Assembly: GCA_037833965.1 (NCBI GenBank)
Contig: AP031356.1
Coordinates: forward strand, 27,256,501 to 27,320,500
Source: Marchantia polymorpha subsp. ruderalis
Lineage: Eukaryota > Streptophyta > Marchantiopsida > Marchantiales > Marchantiaceae
Direction: 5' to 3'
Length of the DNA: 64,000 nucleotides
The notes below the pieces were generated by a model. It saw nothing but the letters and a program-made list of their open reading frames with translations, made no database searches and was not told where the DNA came from. The first letter of the stretch is position 1; every line of letters begins with the position of its first letter. A program made the translations under genes and the position numbers. Shown piece after piece: positions 1 to 11,170 of this stretch.

Positions 1-1
1 G

Positions 2-2008
2 CCGAAGCAGAAGGCACGCAGACTGGTGTTACCAGCTGACAGTGCAGACACGGCGACGATTGCGACGGAGATAGGAAGTGCGTCGCCAGAGAGGCGAGAG
101 GAAGCGCGGACGACCGCACGAGAGACGGGCCACGCTGCAACCTCGTCGGGAGAGAGGCCGCCTACGGGCCAAGGGCCTCCGGAGTTACCACGTGCGATGC
201 GGACAGAGGTTCCGTTTGCGCACAGGCGAACCTCCGCGGACGGACGAGCCTCCGCGGACCGGCGAACACAAGTGGACGTGGATCTACGCTTACGCGTGGG
301 AAGGAGCAGTCCGCCTGTGCACAGGTCACCTGTGCACCGAACACCGCCGCACGTGCCGCCTGTGCACAGGCAAGAATCACCCCCGTTCCAACGTAGGAAG
401 GGGAAGGAGCCGGCGGAAGAACCGCCTACGAGACACCGGCCCTCGGGGCCAGACCCTCCGGCGCACCACGCGCCGCAATTTGCGCCTTCGGCGCCAGGGC
501 CTTCGAGCCGAGGAGATACGAGCGAAGAGCGTGCGGAGGCCGCACCATCGGCGGAAAGTCCGCCGATAGATGCGCCTTCGGCGGTAGGGCCTATAGGCCA
601 AGGAACATCGGGCGTGCGGCCCCCGGCCATGTCGCCTTCGGCGATAGATGTCCGCGGCGCTACGCCTGCGGCGGACAAGGCGCCGGCAAATGCGCCTGCG
701 CACGGGCCGGGCACAGCCCCCACGGACCGATCGAGGGAGCAGCAGACGGAGGAGCGGAGTGACTGTCCGCGAGACGACATCTCGATGCGCGATGCGCAAC
801 CCAACCCCGCGCAGCCACCCTCCGCTCAATCGCCTTCGGCGACGGACGACGGCGACAGAGAGAATGCGGTGGGCAATCAACCAGCGAGCGACGAGGATGC
901 CGCTCGGATACATTCGCCTTCCGCCTTGGACATTTTGGCGACGAGCAGCGAGGCCGCAGCCGTGCCTTCGCAGGCAGCACACGTCGAGGACGTGCAGCCC
1001 CACTCGGGGCAGTCGCCGACGCATTCAATGGCGACTGAAATTCTCCACTCGGATGATGACGACGGAGGCTCCACGGAAGAAATGTCAGGAGCAGAAGACA
1101 CCGAGGAGGAGGAGGAGGAAATTGTTGGAGCGCCGGCGGCGGCGCTCTCTGAGCAGGTGATTCCGTTGCTGCGGTACTTGGATCGCAAGGTCGATAAATA
1201 CGCCGACCCACTCCAGCCGGGATCTTACATCGAGTTAGTGCGCAGGCGGACTCGCACTAAAGTCCACACCAGCAAGCTATTAGCTAGAGTGGACCAGGAG
1301 TTGAGGGACTTGAGGGAGAAGCATGAGTGCTTGTGGGGACAGTACAAGCTTAATCAGAAATTCTACAAGCACTCCGAGAAGATGAAGGATGAGAAACTGG
1401 GCGAGCTCACCAAGGAGCAGGTGAAGGTCAAGGAAGCACTCGATTCTGAGCAGGCCCAGAATCGGATTTTGTCAGAGGAGCTCGTGCGACAGACGCGGTT
1501 GTTGGAACAATGTCAGCTCGCACGGCAGGCGGATGAAGAATTAATCCGCAGTTTGCAGTCAGAGTGTGGCGAATTGAGAGCGCAACGTGCCGAAGCCGAA
1601 TCGCAATTAGTGACCATTGAAGAGGATCGCAGGAAGGAGGCGGATCGCACGAAGGTGGAGATGGCGAGGCGAGTCGCCCACTGTCTCAAGGGCTACGCCC
1701 ACTGGGAAGTGAAGGCGCAGGAGAAACTCACACTGCGTGAGTTTGAATTGCGCGCAGCCGGGTTGTTGTCAGGCGACAGTAGGAGTCGGCGGAAGGTAGC
1801 GAAGAAGCTCGAGGCCTTTCTGTCGAAGGCACAGGATACCATGTCCGCCCTCGAGGGGGAGGTGTCCGCGGCGTTGCAGCGGTTGGGACTGCGCAGTCGA
1901 GCGGAAGAGTGGCAGGGTAGGGAGTTAGTGCGCGGCAGTCGGCCGCGCAGGAGACGTAGTACAGGTTCCGCGGAGTGTAGTGTAGCGTGGTTCCGTGCAG
2001 GCGTGTAG
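2..2008 (+). CDS. U3-encoded LTR protein (J copy), C-terminal part
   Basis: The frame is open from the window edge to a stop at 2008; the start lies off the window. It is the C-terminal ~668 codons of the protein carried in U3 of every giant LTR here. It begins in the proline-rich linker, where PVHR and APSA/SPSA-type repeats are encoded by short palindromes. An acidic patch follows, then the conserved block starting near EQVIPLLRYLDRK, a long predicted coiled coil rich in E, Q, R and L (about 1260-1700), and the conserved basic tail with RRRRSTGSAECS. I do not recognise a catalytic motif. Function is unknown; the coiled coil suggests self-assembly or partner binding (inference). Confidence 0.7.
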   Translation, partial: PKQKARRLVLPADSADTATIATEIGSASPERREEARTTARETGHAATSSGERPPTGQGPPELPRAMRTEVPFAHRRTSADGRASADRRTQVDVDLRLRVGRSSPPVHRSPVHRTPPHVPPVHRQESPPFQRRKGKEPAEEPPTRHRPSGPDPPAHHAPQFAPSAPGPSSRGDTSEERAEAAPSAESPPIDAPSAVGPIGQGTSGVRPPAMSPSAIDVRGATPAADKAPANAPAHGPGTAPTDRSREQQTEERSDCPRDDISMRDAQPNPAQPPSAQSPSATDDGDRENAVGNQPASDEDAARIHSPSALDILATSSEAAAVPSQAAHVEDVQPHSGQSPTHSMATEILHSDDDDGGSTEEMSGAEDTEEEEEEIVGAPAAALSEQVIPLLRYLDRKVDKYADPLQPGSYIELVRRRTRTKVHTSKLLARVDQELRDLREKHECLWGQYKLNQKFYKHSEKMKDEKLGELTKEQVKVKEALDSEQAQNRILSEELVRQTRLLEQCQLARQADEELIRSLQSECGELRAQRAEAESQLVTIEEDRRKEADRTKVEMARRVAHCLKGYAHWEVKAQEKLTLREFELRAAGLLSGDSRSRRKVAKKLEAFLSKAQDTMSALEGEVSAALQRLGLRSRAEEWQGRELVRGSRPRRRRSTGSAECSVAWFRAGV

Positions 2009-2044
2009 CGTAGTGCAGTGTAGTGTTAGGTAGGACTTAGAAGG

Positions 2045-2053
2045 TATAAAATA
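2045..2053 (+). promoter_or_regulatory. TATA box of LTR J
   Basis: TATAAAATA lies about 40 bp past the stop of the U3 frame and just upstream of a short inverted repeat (CCGGGC-GTTTT-GCCTGG). The same arrangement occurs in all the giant LTRs here. It is the likely core promoter, which would place the reading frame in U3. Confidence 0.65.
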
Positions 2054-2800
2054 GTTCCGGGCGTTTTGCCTGGGGTTCTTTCCCATCAGAAGTATAGATC
2101 AGGAACCCATTTCCTTTGCGTGTTTGTGTCCTTGAGTTCTGTCACCACGCAGGAGGAGTTACAACTTAGCGTTCCGCATTTTGTAGCTGAAGGCCTTCGG
2201 CCGAATGTTCAGAGCTAGTACATTGGTTAGAGACTTGAGTAGTTCGGATCTGCACCTGCGGGTGACTGCCGATGCTCAGAGCCAGTGACTAGTTAGATAC
2301 TTGAACAGTTTCGCCCCTACACCTTCGAGTGTTTCTTTCTGATTGTACTCCTTGGGATTTTTCCCCTGAATGCCAAAGTGAAGTTTTGTTACTTCGTGTA
2401 AGCCTTGGTTGTAAATTCAGGTTATGCTGCAGCAGGTGCCTTGAGGGTAACCCCTGTAGTATTTCTGGGAATGACAAGTGCCTGAGAATTCAAACTCTTC
2501 AATAGACTGTTGTTGTGTTACTGGAATGTTTCACAGTGAGTCCTTCAGTGCGGACCTGTGTTCTCTGCGCGTTTTGTGAGTTGAGAGTGTTGTTCACCGC
2601 GTATGAGTGACTTCGATCCGAAGTAGGCAGTCCAAACCGGGTTTCCTACACTAGCAGCAAGCTAGTGGAAGCGTTGTAAAAGCCGGAGTTGGAAGCCACT
2701 GCCCGCAGCTTTGCCGAGTGTACTCTTGAGAGACTTTCCCCCTGAAATCTTGAAGTAGAGGTCCTAACGGATCTCTGGGTTGTGTTTCTGTAGTTTCAGG

Positions 2801-2820
2801 TGTGTGTGTGTGTGTGTGTG
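2801..2820 (+). repeat. TG dinucleotide microsatellite in LTR J U5-like region
   Basis: Ten TG units follow a conserved TTTCAGG. A TG (or CA on the other strand) tract of varying length sits at the same place in most copies, for example about 21801-21818 in D and about 44057-44086 in F, so it is an inherited and length-variable part of the LTR. Confidence 0.9.
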
Positions 2821-3018
2821 TTACGCTGCACTGTGCGACCTCCGAGTGCGCTCCGAGTGGACACTTGCAGTATTTCTGGGAGTGACAGTCGCCTGAGAAT
2901 TCAAACTCATCAATAGTCTGTTAAACGTGACACTTTGTACCCTGTGTGTTCCTCTGTCCCTGTGGGTTCGACCTTTCTACCACTATATTGCAGTTTTAGC
3001 CTTTAGTGGGTTATTACA

Positions 3019-4012
3019 GTCTCCCTTCGTCCCTCCGTCTTGATGGGGTAGAAGTCGGTGACTCCTCTGCATCAGTATCGACCTCGTTCTCCCGCACATA
3101 CTTCCCGGGATGGTCGATGGACAATGGCGGAAAATGTTCAAGCTCCGCCGCTGTCAAACAATTCCGCTGTCGATAAAAATTGATGAGGAAAGGAGAAAGA
3201 TGGTTTAGAGTTCCCCCCTTCTCCTCAAACGCGTGCTGTCGCATCACCCTGTGCAGGATGCTCGCCCAGTGAATTGGAGTTCCCTCGATGACGCACTCCA
3301 CAAAAGAGACCTGCCACAATGTGATGTAGCAGGCGCGGTGCGGCTGCAGTAATTGCATTAGCGCCGCGGACAAAGTCCGGCGAAATCGATCCTTGTAATC
3401 ACGGGTCCTGTACCCATTCTTGGTAGACCTCCCGGTCTTGAACAGCTCCACAAATTGCGCCTCTTCTTGCTTGGTCACCTTGATACTCTCACTGTCGAAA
3501 AGGAGATGCCCTGGCATGCCAGCACATCTTCCCAACGCCTGCGCCCAATCTTGGACTGTCCACCGATCAACATGCGGACGCAATCCACGCGAGGGTGGTC
3601 CCTGTGGCTCTAGCCACTCGCGCACCATATTCGCACAGATGTAATTCCATCCCCATAGCAAGAAATCGAGCTTTCTTGCTATTAAGCGCTCCTCGAAAGC
3701 GCGCAGCCCGTTCTGCGGCAGGCGAAGTGGCACCATCCGCAATCTGCTCGGTCTCGTCATTGCGTTCCTGGGGTTCGCTCGCCCGCTCATTCTACTTCCG
3801 CACTGCCCGCGCTTCTTTCTCTCTCGGCAAACTCTAATCGCTCTCAATTCCAAATCACGCGCACTCACTTCTCCCTCAATCAACAAGAAATCTCCTGTGC
3901 GACGACGTCGAGAGTGTTCCGCAGCCAGCAGATGGATGCGCGCAGCGCGCACAAGAGATTGGAATCGCGAATTCAAGAATGGGACGTTCTCCGCCGCCCG
4001 GTCGAAGGTCAT
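3019..4012 (-). pseudogene. U3-encoded LTR protein (K copy), N-terminal part, split by J
   Basis: Minus-strand frame beginning at an ATG at 4012 (MTFDRAAENVPF) and running into the J insertion. It carries the conserved N-terminal block: GLRAFEERL, KLDFLLWGWNY, MVREWL, RWTVQDWAQALGRCAG, a DYKDR motif, WQVSFVE, and GGTLNHLSP. It is broken by the J insertion; no other break is obvious in the visible part. Confidence 0.75.
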
Positions 4013-5256
4013 GGTCGGCTCTTGGTCGTGAAGAACGTCTCACTTGAAGGCCGCGCCGGCTGTACGCTGGAACGGTCTTCGCTCTCACGCGCGGCTTCAC
4101 GCTCCGCCGTCGTCGATTAAACTCTCACGCTCGAATTGGCGGATTTGAACTCCGCGAGCGTGTCACCCTGTGGACATGGGGGCGTAGCGCCGAAGGCGAG
4201 TTTTCCGCCTTGCGCGGTACACTTGTTCGTACCGCCCCTCGGCCAATCTCCCTCTGCCTTGACGCGTGTGTCCGCATGTCGGACAAAAATTCAACTCCTG
4301 CCTGTGCGCAGGCAGGAGCCTCGGCGGATTCTCCGCCGGTGCGGAACTTCATCCTCCTGTGCACAGGCGTTCGCCTGTGCGCAGGCGAATTTCGTGCGCT
4401 ACGTCGCGCTGGCGCGGAAGGCGTTGACCGTGGTCAGCCGTCTCCGTCCAGTCTGTCCGTTCCTTGTCTCTCCGTCGGCGCTTCCGCCGCCGCAACTCCG
4501 TCCGTCCAAGAGCGCATCCACTCGTGCCGTCCGCATGGTCCGTACCGATTGGATTACTCTGGCGGCTCCTCCGACGTACGCGGCGCTGCGCTGGCGCGGA
4601 AGGCGCCGTACACTTTCTACCTCACAAGGCGCATTTCTAGGGCCCAAGGCGGATTTCCCGCCGACGCCGAAGTGCCTGTGCACAGGCGAACGCCTGTGCG
4701 TAGGCGGACTTCGCGCCTTCCCTAACCCTACTTCGCCTGTGCACAGGCGAACGCCTTCGTCCGCGCATAGGACAAAACTTGATTCCCCCCTTCCGCGTAG
4801 GCGGGATTCGCGCCGGTGGCGAACTCCTTCCGCCGTAGGCGACCGCCTCCGTTTCTTCCAGTAGCGATAACTCCCTAAGTCCTCATCCGTTCCAAGCGTT
4901 CTTGGGCTCGTTGGAATCAGTGCGTCGAGCTCTTTCCAACGGGATCCTAACTTGGTCAAGGCGCCCGAGGGTTGACCTAATTACGGGGGTTTCCCTACAG
5001 CCGCGGACGCAACCTCCGAAGGCGGGTTTTGCGCCTTGCGCCGTAGAGATCCTAACTGCAGAGCTCGCAGGGAGGGTGGTGCCTGTCCTTACTGCGGCAC
5101 CCCAAATCCCAGATTCTACAAGATCCCTCGAGAATCCCCGCGATCTTCCGGATTCACTCTGTTTTGATGTACCGAAGGCTATTTACAATGCTGCCAGGGT
5201 ACAGTTTTCCAAAAATGTTTTAATTTCCTCAAAATTGCCAAAAGTGGGGTACCACA
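3019..5256 (-). mobile_element. Giant LTR K (minus strand), 5' part, cut by J
   Basis: Minus-strand LTR of the ~5.3 kb subfamily. Its 5' terminus (TGTGGTACCCCAC on the minus strand) is at 5256. It closely matches the start of G and the right half of C. J has inserted inside its U3 reading frame, so the rest of K lies off the window to the left. ATGCT (5257-5261) would be the right-hand target duplication; the partner is not visible. U3 upstream of the frame is packed with short palindromes of the CGCCGAAGGCG and CCTGTGCACAGG types (about 4190-5050). Confidence 0.85.
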
Positions 5257-7440
5257 ATGCTCTCCTCCGATTCGAGATCAGATGGACTGTAGCCCAAACC
5301 CGAGTACTCATCAGCAGCAGTAGCACACACACCGGCCACCCTGAGCACCAGCCGTCCAACAAGAATTTCCCTGCCATGCTTGGAATTTACACAAACTCTT
5401 CAACTTCTATCGATTTCCCTCGGTCCACGAATTGAAATTCTTCCGCACACCTTCGACCACATCCGTCTTCATCGTCGTCACCTATACTGCATTTTTCGAC
5501 TTCCTCCTCCTGCCAATAACTCCATTTCGCCTAGTGCTTCGTCCCCTCTCTCTTTCCTTCCTTACACTTCCGCCCTTCCTTCCAACGCCCACGCAAGACA
5601 GGAAAAATAAATTCCAACTCCTCGCTGAGAGAAAACAAACAGCAGAGAACTACAAAGAAGAAAAAAAACAAAGACCAAGAGAGAGCTTCCTCTCCTCTTC
5701 CCTCCCCTCGGCTCCTACTGCTGAACACCTCGACGACGAACCGTACTGAGGATCACCACTTCCGCTCAATTTTCCTCATCAGGCTTTCCCCCTCTCCCTC
5801 TCGCTCTATCTCTCTCCCCGGAAGCTGTAGTACGAAGGCAACGAGATCACCGACAAAGCACATCCCCCGCCCCGCTTTTCGACGCGCTCCAAGATCTGTT
5901 AATCGCCAACTGCCTCCAAAACCTGCACACCTGATCACTTCACGATACTCCAAATCCTATTCTCCCTCGACAGCCCACTTGCTTGCTTGCTCGCTCCCTC
6001 GTGCTGCTTAGCACTTCCAAAGACGAAACTGCTTGTGAAGCCGGCCTATAGCCTAACCGACCGCCCAGTTCTTGATTCTTCATGCAGATTCAAATTCAAA
6101 AAGTCGCGTCACAGTGTTATTCTATCACTATTCTATGAAATATCTTTATTTTTTTCTTTCTTTGAGTGCTATAATACGTTGTACTCTACCTAACTAATGC
6201 TCAATAAATAGATGAGCTCATAATTGAGCTCACACGTCATCAATCCGTGTGCATATTAGGTATATCCGCCATGTCATCAATCTACTCCTAGTGGTTTGGA
6301 TCGTGAGGATGAAATATTATTTCCTTGTACTTGTTGATAAAAGCTATATAAGGAACAGAAAAATAATTATTGATATCTTTGATCTGCAAAGTTTATGTTT
6401 TCATCTTCAAAATAACTTAACTCCAAATCCTAGTGTTATACATATGTATAATATTCAAGAATAACAAAGTGTGCAAACAAGTTGAATCTAAGAGCAGATC
6501 TGGATCTAGAAATAAATTTCTTATATTGATGAAACAAGTTTTCATACAATGATTTCTCAAAACTTGCTTGAGATTCTATTTTCTATCTCTCTATATATAT
6601 TACTTAAGAAGTTAGTATAAAAATAAATTCTTATTTTTATCTTATTTTTATGAACATAAATCATGGTAAGTTTGACTAGTTTTCAATGTATGATAACATA
6701 TCATTACTCTCTTTTACCTTTTAGAAGTTTCATAATCTCAAGATTGAGCTGACTACATGACATTTGAGATTTTTAAACTCTTAGAATTTTCATTTGTCAC
6801 ATAAATCAAATTTAGACTTGGTATATCCAATGAAATTCTCATTATTTAGTCAAATTAATCAAAAATAATCATGTAATCAAAATTCTTTTACCTTAGATTC
6901 TAGATTTATTAAGAAATAAAATAGAATTACACATTCAATTCTTCTAAAATTTTTTCAATTATTTTGCCAATTATAGATCTTATAGCTAATCATAACTTGA
7001 TGAACTTAGTTATAGCTAACTAGACTTAGTTAAATCTAAGCTAACCACAATCAATTCCTTGGCTACTTCAAATCCTATGTCACGCATACAAAATTGATCT
7101 TACATTAGGATGTTTTGGCATCTACGCTAAACCAATACACTCTTTAGGAACAAAAGTGTATCCATATTTCTTTTTCAATGATCAGTGTTATTTTTTCTCT
7201 AATAAAACATTCAATCTACTATCTTATCAATATAAATATAGTCAATTCACACTTGTTTCTTCTACGATTCAAGGTCCATTTGCTGTTCCATGCAAGTGGC
7301 AACTTCATTTTGTAACTTGGCTCTTCAAGATGATGGATAGTCATGTTTAATCTCTTCATATCCTTGGTCTCAATTTTCTACTTGTGATATGAGGATCTCG
7401 CACAAGGAAAAAGGAAGGGAAGGGACTGGAGTGGGAAGTC
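5257..7440. other. No gene seen: older unique or decayed DNA
   Basis: 5257-6000 is mixed-composition DNA with pyrimidine- and purine-rich runs (for example 5640-5700 and 5770-5820). 6190-7380 is strongly AT-rich. Short open frames are present, but none has a domain, codon bias or continuation that I would defend. There is no tRNA and no long repeat shared with the rest of the window. Confidence 0.6.
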
Positions 7441-7467
7441 CATAGGCGGAGAGATCGAGGGTGGCTG

Positions 7468-8364
7468 ATGTGTGGCTGCCTCAGTTTGGATTGGATGTTG
7501 GATTTTGAGTTTTTGACAAATTGGGGTTTGAACAGGATTGGAGATCGGAGGATTAGACGGGAGGGTTTTGGAAAGGGTCAGGTGGCGGTTTCAGGACGAT
7601 CTGTTGATCCGAGAGAAGAAGAGAAGAAATCTGTATTAAGTGGCCTCGTCGGGTTTGGAAGCAACTCCATCAGACAAAGTATTGACATGATAAATAACTA
7701 TAATCATTATTCCGGTTCGAATTCTGGAAGTGGTAAAAATTTAGGAAGCTACCGTGGGGTTCAAAGTCTTCGGAGATCACTAACGTCCGAGTGCGAGAGG
7801 CCGAAGGAGAAAATTGCACATTGGGATTCTAGAGATGCTGAAGCTGACGAGAGCAGATCAGGTTCTTCATCGAACAACAACAAATCACACTCAAAACATG
7901 GAGGTGGCAGAGGTAGTGACGGAAGAGGAGAACTTGAAACTCCAATTCCACCAGACAAAGAGTACAAAGACGATGATGGATATTTACTACATATGCGCTT
8001 CCACATGGAGGCGAGAATGAGGGAGGAGAACTCTGAGCTCCATATCCACGATGTGGAGAGTAGGAGGCCGACACGAGATCATCGTCCACATATTTCTTCA
8101 CCTGGAGAGGAGAAGGACGAAGCAGTTCTTAAGAGCTCCATGTCTATTCTCTGCAGGAGGAGAGTATGAGGAAGATGGCATAGAGGTACATTCCAAGCTG
8201 CTACGGGGAGTATTTTTGGCAATGGATTAGGGTTCCGGAACCATCGGCGGCTGGAGATTGGACTTGATGAAGTTGCAGATGCGCAGGATGTGCAGGTGGA
8301 TAAGGTTAGACAAGTGGATAGGATAGTGAGGCAAGATAAGATGACAGGTGTACTTTGTTTGTAA
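7468..8364 (+). pseudogene. Unrecognised coding-like region, possible host gene remnant
   Basis: An ATG-started frame of 233 codons ends at a TGA (8167-8169). The same phase then stays open for a further ~64 codons, to a TAA at 8362-8364. Composition rises above the AT-rich surroundings. The peptide is hydrophilic, with an S/N/G-rich stretch (about 7720-7760 and 7850-7900), a D/E/K-rich stretch (about 7940-8050), and a tail that reads EVADAQDVQVDKVRQV after the TGA. I do not recognise the family and see no membrane segment. It may be a decayed gene with a premature stop, one exon plus flanking sequence of a host gene, or chance. Weakly supported. Confidence 0.3.
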
Positions 8365-10680
8365 CTTCCTGGATTTCCCGGTACCGCAGCGTGCGTCTCC
8401 TTTTGCTTGAAAGTCACTCTCATGGTGGTGTTCGCGGGCAAATTTTCCATTCAGAGGGTAGGAACTGAGTTGCTGCTCTCGATACTTGGTGTGTGTGGAT
8501 TCAGAGTGTTAGAGAGGAGCTGTACTCTCAATAGTGAGTAGTGTGTGGGTTCAGAGGGACCCTTGACAGTTGAAGTCTCGACAGTAGTGCTTTCTTGGGG
8601 TTGATAAAAGAATGGAGAGGAGTGGTGACTAGGGTAGCTAGATATGTTGGCTTGGATCCCCACCCAGACTACAACGCTAAGGGTGGAAGTTAAGAGCTCA
8701 CACAGGTCATCCTGAAATCAGATCAAAATAACACTTAAACCTAAAGTAAAGCCCATACAATAAATCCAAGAACTCGAATAGTAATCATGGATTGCACCAT
8801 GAGATTAAGTGCGAAGAAGCGAGATAGTGCCAATTATCTTTCTCTTTATTAGTTGAAATATCGAAAATAGAAGAGAATCGAGATAGGTCAAACCCACAGA
8901 AAATCGATTGATTTAAGAAAACATTCAAACAACATTTTGATTATAATTTTTCCAATTGAAATTGTATTAATTGAAAAATGTGACATTTTTACAAGTAGTG
9001 AAGATGAGAGTTGACTCTCTGAAGTTATTCTTTACAATAAATCTCAATCAACTCTTGAAGAGATAGCTTGATAACTTGCAATTACGCAATGGAACACTTG
9101 CAAAACAGAGAAGTGTAAAACTTTACAATATTATGTTTAATCATTCGAAGTCTACTACTAACTCCCACACTAATGACTTCCAACTACACGAACAACCACC
9201 AAAGATTAAAATTCTTGGAAGCTCCTCCTGACTAATAAAGACGTCTATTGCCATTTTGTACTCCCACAATCCATGAATAAATCCTAACGCAGATGCCGCA
9301 AGTTACCAATATGAACATAGTCCTCTTGAGACATGATACTCTACTGTTCCAAAGACTGCATAAGTCCATGTAATTATGTTACATGGCTTAGGCAGATTTG
9401 GTAGATAGCGTCTGCGGACCTAAGAGAGTTGGGAAGCAGTTTGATAAAAGGTCAGACTTTATCTTCTCTAACTAGGCACTTACAAGATTCTTTGGTTTTC
9501 TGTTGAAAACACAGTGTTCTTTGCCTCAATGCTTAAGAGTTTGACTACGAGACCACTTTTACACTAGTTTCTTCATAAATAAGACAATCAACTGACCATA
9601 TCATTCTTGAGAGAATATAGATTGAATTGTAGAACGATAATCCATTAGCATGGAAGAGGGTGGAACACGATCCAAAACTCTTTGAAGAAGCTATTCAGGT
9701 TAATAGCTGTTGGAGGTTCTTTCTCGTTCAAGATTGTATTTAAGCTAAAAATTGAGTACAAATGTAAAACAATGAACTCATGATGTCATTTTTTATAACT
9801 TTTAGGTAGAAATTTTCAATGGTTATGCATTGGCATGGAAGAGTTTGGAAGAATACCCCAATATTATTGGGATGACTAACATATTATACCTGCTGGAGGT
9901 ACGATACTGCAATCTTAATATGGAATAAATACACTCATATATACTTGAAGCTACAATAAACCTATAAATGCGAGATGATTATTTTATAAGCAATGAACCA
10001 TTGTCCATCTCTACGCATAAAATTTTCTGAATTCTGTGAAAATGATATGAAACCTTAGATTAAATTCAATCTATCCCTACATGCAACACTACTTGCAAGA
10101 TGACTATCATAACAATATGTAACTACATGCATCCTTCATATTTTGTCAAAACAATGCAGTATAATTGGGTAATGATGTGTGGTATGTATGTTTTCAAGAA
10201 AAGGGTTGAATATTTTCAGATAATGATAATGATGGTATTCTTAACGAAAGAAAAACTACAACAGCTATTCATCTTAATAGCTTCAAGCACGATGAAGCCT
10301 CAAATTTACATCCAAAGAACAACCTCGTCTTTGGCATCCTTACTGATGTCTTTAAGCTGGTTAGCTTTTACAAGGTTAGGAACCAAATCAGCACAAATAC
10401 ATTCAATCTCTCATAACAATGCTCTAGAAGTTAGTAGTCCAATATTTGACTAAGTAGTTGGCAATTATTCCATGGTATTCTTCTTCATCTATACGTACAT
10501 CTACATCTTTTTGGATCCAAAACAACTCAAGGTATCTTCCTTTTCTTAAAGCTTTACAGAACATTACAGGAATTCCAGAGAATCATCACCTTGACTTTAA
10601 ACACTCGATTCTTGGTAGAATCTTGTTCACATTAAGTGTTTGTTCAATGTAAACAAGACTTGACGAATTAGAGGAAATTT
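8365..10680. other. No gene seen: AT-rich DNA
   Basis: Mostly AT-rich. Short readable stretches exist, for example about 9645-9740 and 9805-9900, which share an LAWK-like phrase. They are too short and isolated to call exons. No repeat shared with the LTR nest. Confidence 0.55.
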
Positions 10681-11170
10681 TCCGTCTCATGTGCGGAACC
10701 TATCATGATCCCGAACCGGAGTCGGATTCATCTTCATTCCCCCCTACATTGCACGAACAGCAACGAAATACCATAACAAGTCCACCGCTGGTAGAGTTGA
10801 AGTTTCGAAGCAACGGAGTCTCCATCAGACCGCTCCTGGGCTTTGAGAACACAACCCGGAGGAAGAACGATCTGCTCTCGTGCTGCGGATTGGAGTGCGG
10901 CCATGGGTACGAGGTAGGATATAGCCCTTCCGAGCCGACCATTGCAGAACTTGAATCGCAGGGCGGCGCGGTCTCGGCCACCGGCGATCCCCACCACGCG
11001 CGTGGCCGCTGCCCACGCGCGTTGCCACCCGCGCCCGGCAGTTAGTTGGCGCGGACGACAGCCCGCGCCATTTACCTGCCGTCGGTTCCGAAGCTCCGAG
11101 GATGGAGCTCTACACCAACGCGCCGATAGAGCTTTCTTGGTGTTCTGACGTCCGTTGGCAACTTCAATTG
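10681..11170. other. GC-rich island with short open frames on both strands
   Basis: An abrupt GC-rich patch of about 0.5 kb in AT-rich DNA. It has a 118-codon plus-strand frame (10689-11045) and a 156-codon minus-strand frame (10734-11204). Neither product is recognisable. The plus frame has a CCGLECGHGYEVGY stretch. There is a GC-rich inverted repeat near 11048-11070. It could be an old exon, a CpG island or a captured fragment. Confidence 0.35.

Larger units (their letters stand above)
1..3018 (+). mobile_element. Giant Ty3-type LTR J, 3' part (runs off the left edge)
   Basis: Plus-strand LTR of the ~5.3 kb subfamily, collinear with LTR G (base 1 matches about 52233). It ends in the family terminus GGGTTATTACA at 3018. 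It is followed by GTCTC (3019-3023), which fits the target sequence of the minus-strand LTR K into which it inserted; the partner duplication lies off the window. Visible parts are the 3' two-thirds of the U3 reading frame, a TATA box (2045), an R/U5-like region with internal imperfect repeats, and a TG microsatellite (2801-2820). The visible part looks whole. Whether it is a solo LTR or one end of a full element cannot be told from here. Confidence 0.85.

Noticed and set aside
377-1211. Several long open frames antisense to or overlapping the U3 protein (also at 15647-17020, 19096-19500, 52180-53447 and others)
   Set aside because: They are shadows of a GC-rich, repeat-coded frame; they recur only where the sense frame lies and show no independent motif.
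9270-10453. Faint resemblance to pieces of a pentatricopeptide-type gene (for example a GLGRFGR phrase near 9390, and the frame at 10100-10453)
   Set aside because: Phrases are short, in different phases and not continuous; no repeat periodicity can be shown by eye.
10689-11045. 118-codon frame in the GC-rich island as a gene
   Set aside because: No recognised domain, and a longer antisense frame covers the same DNA; reported only as an island.
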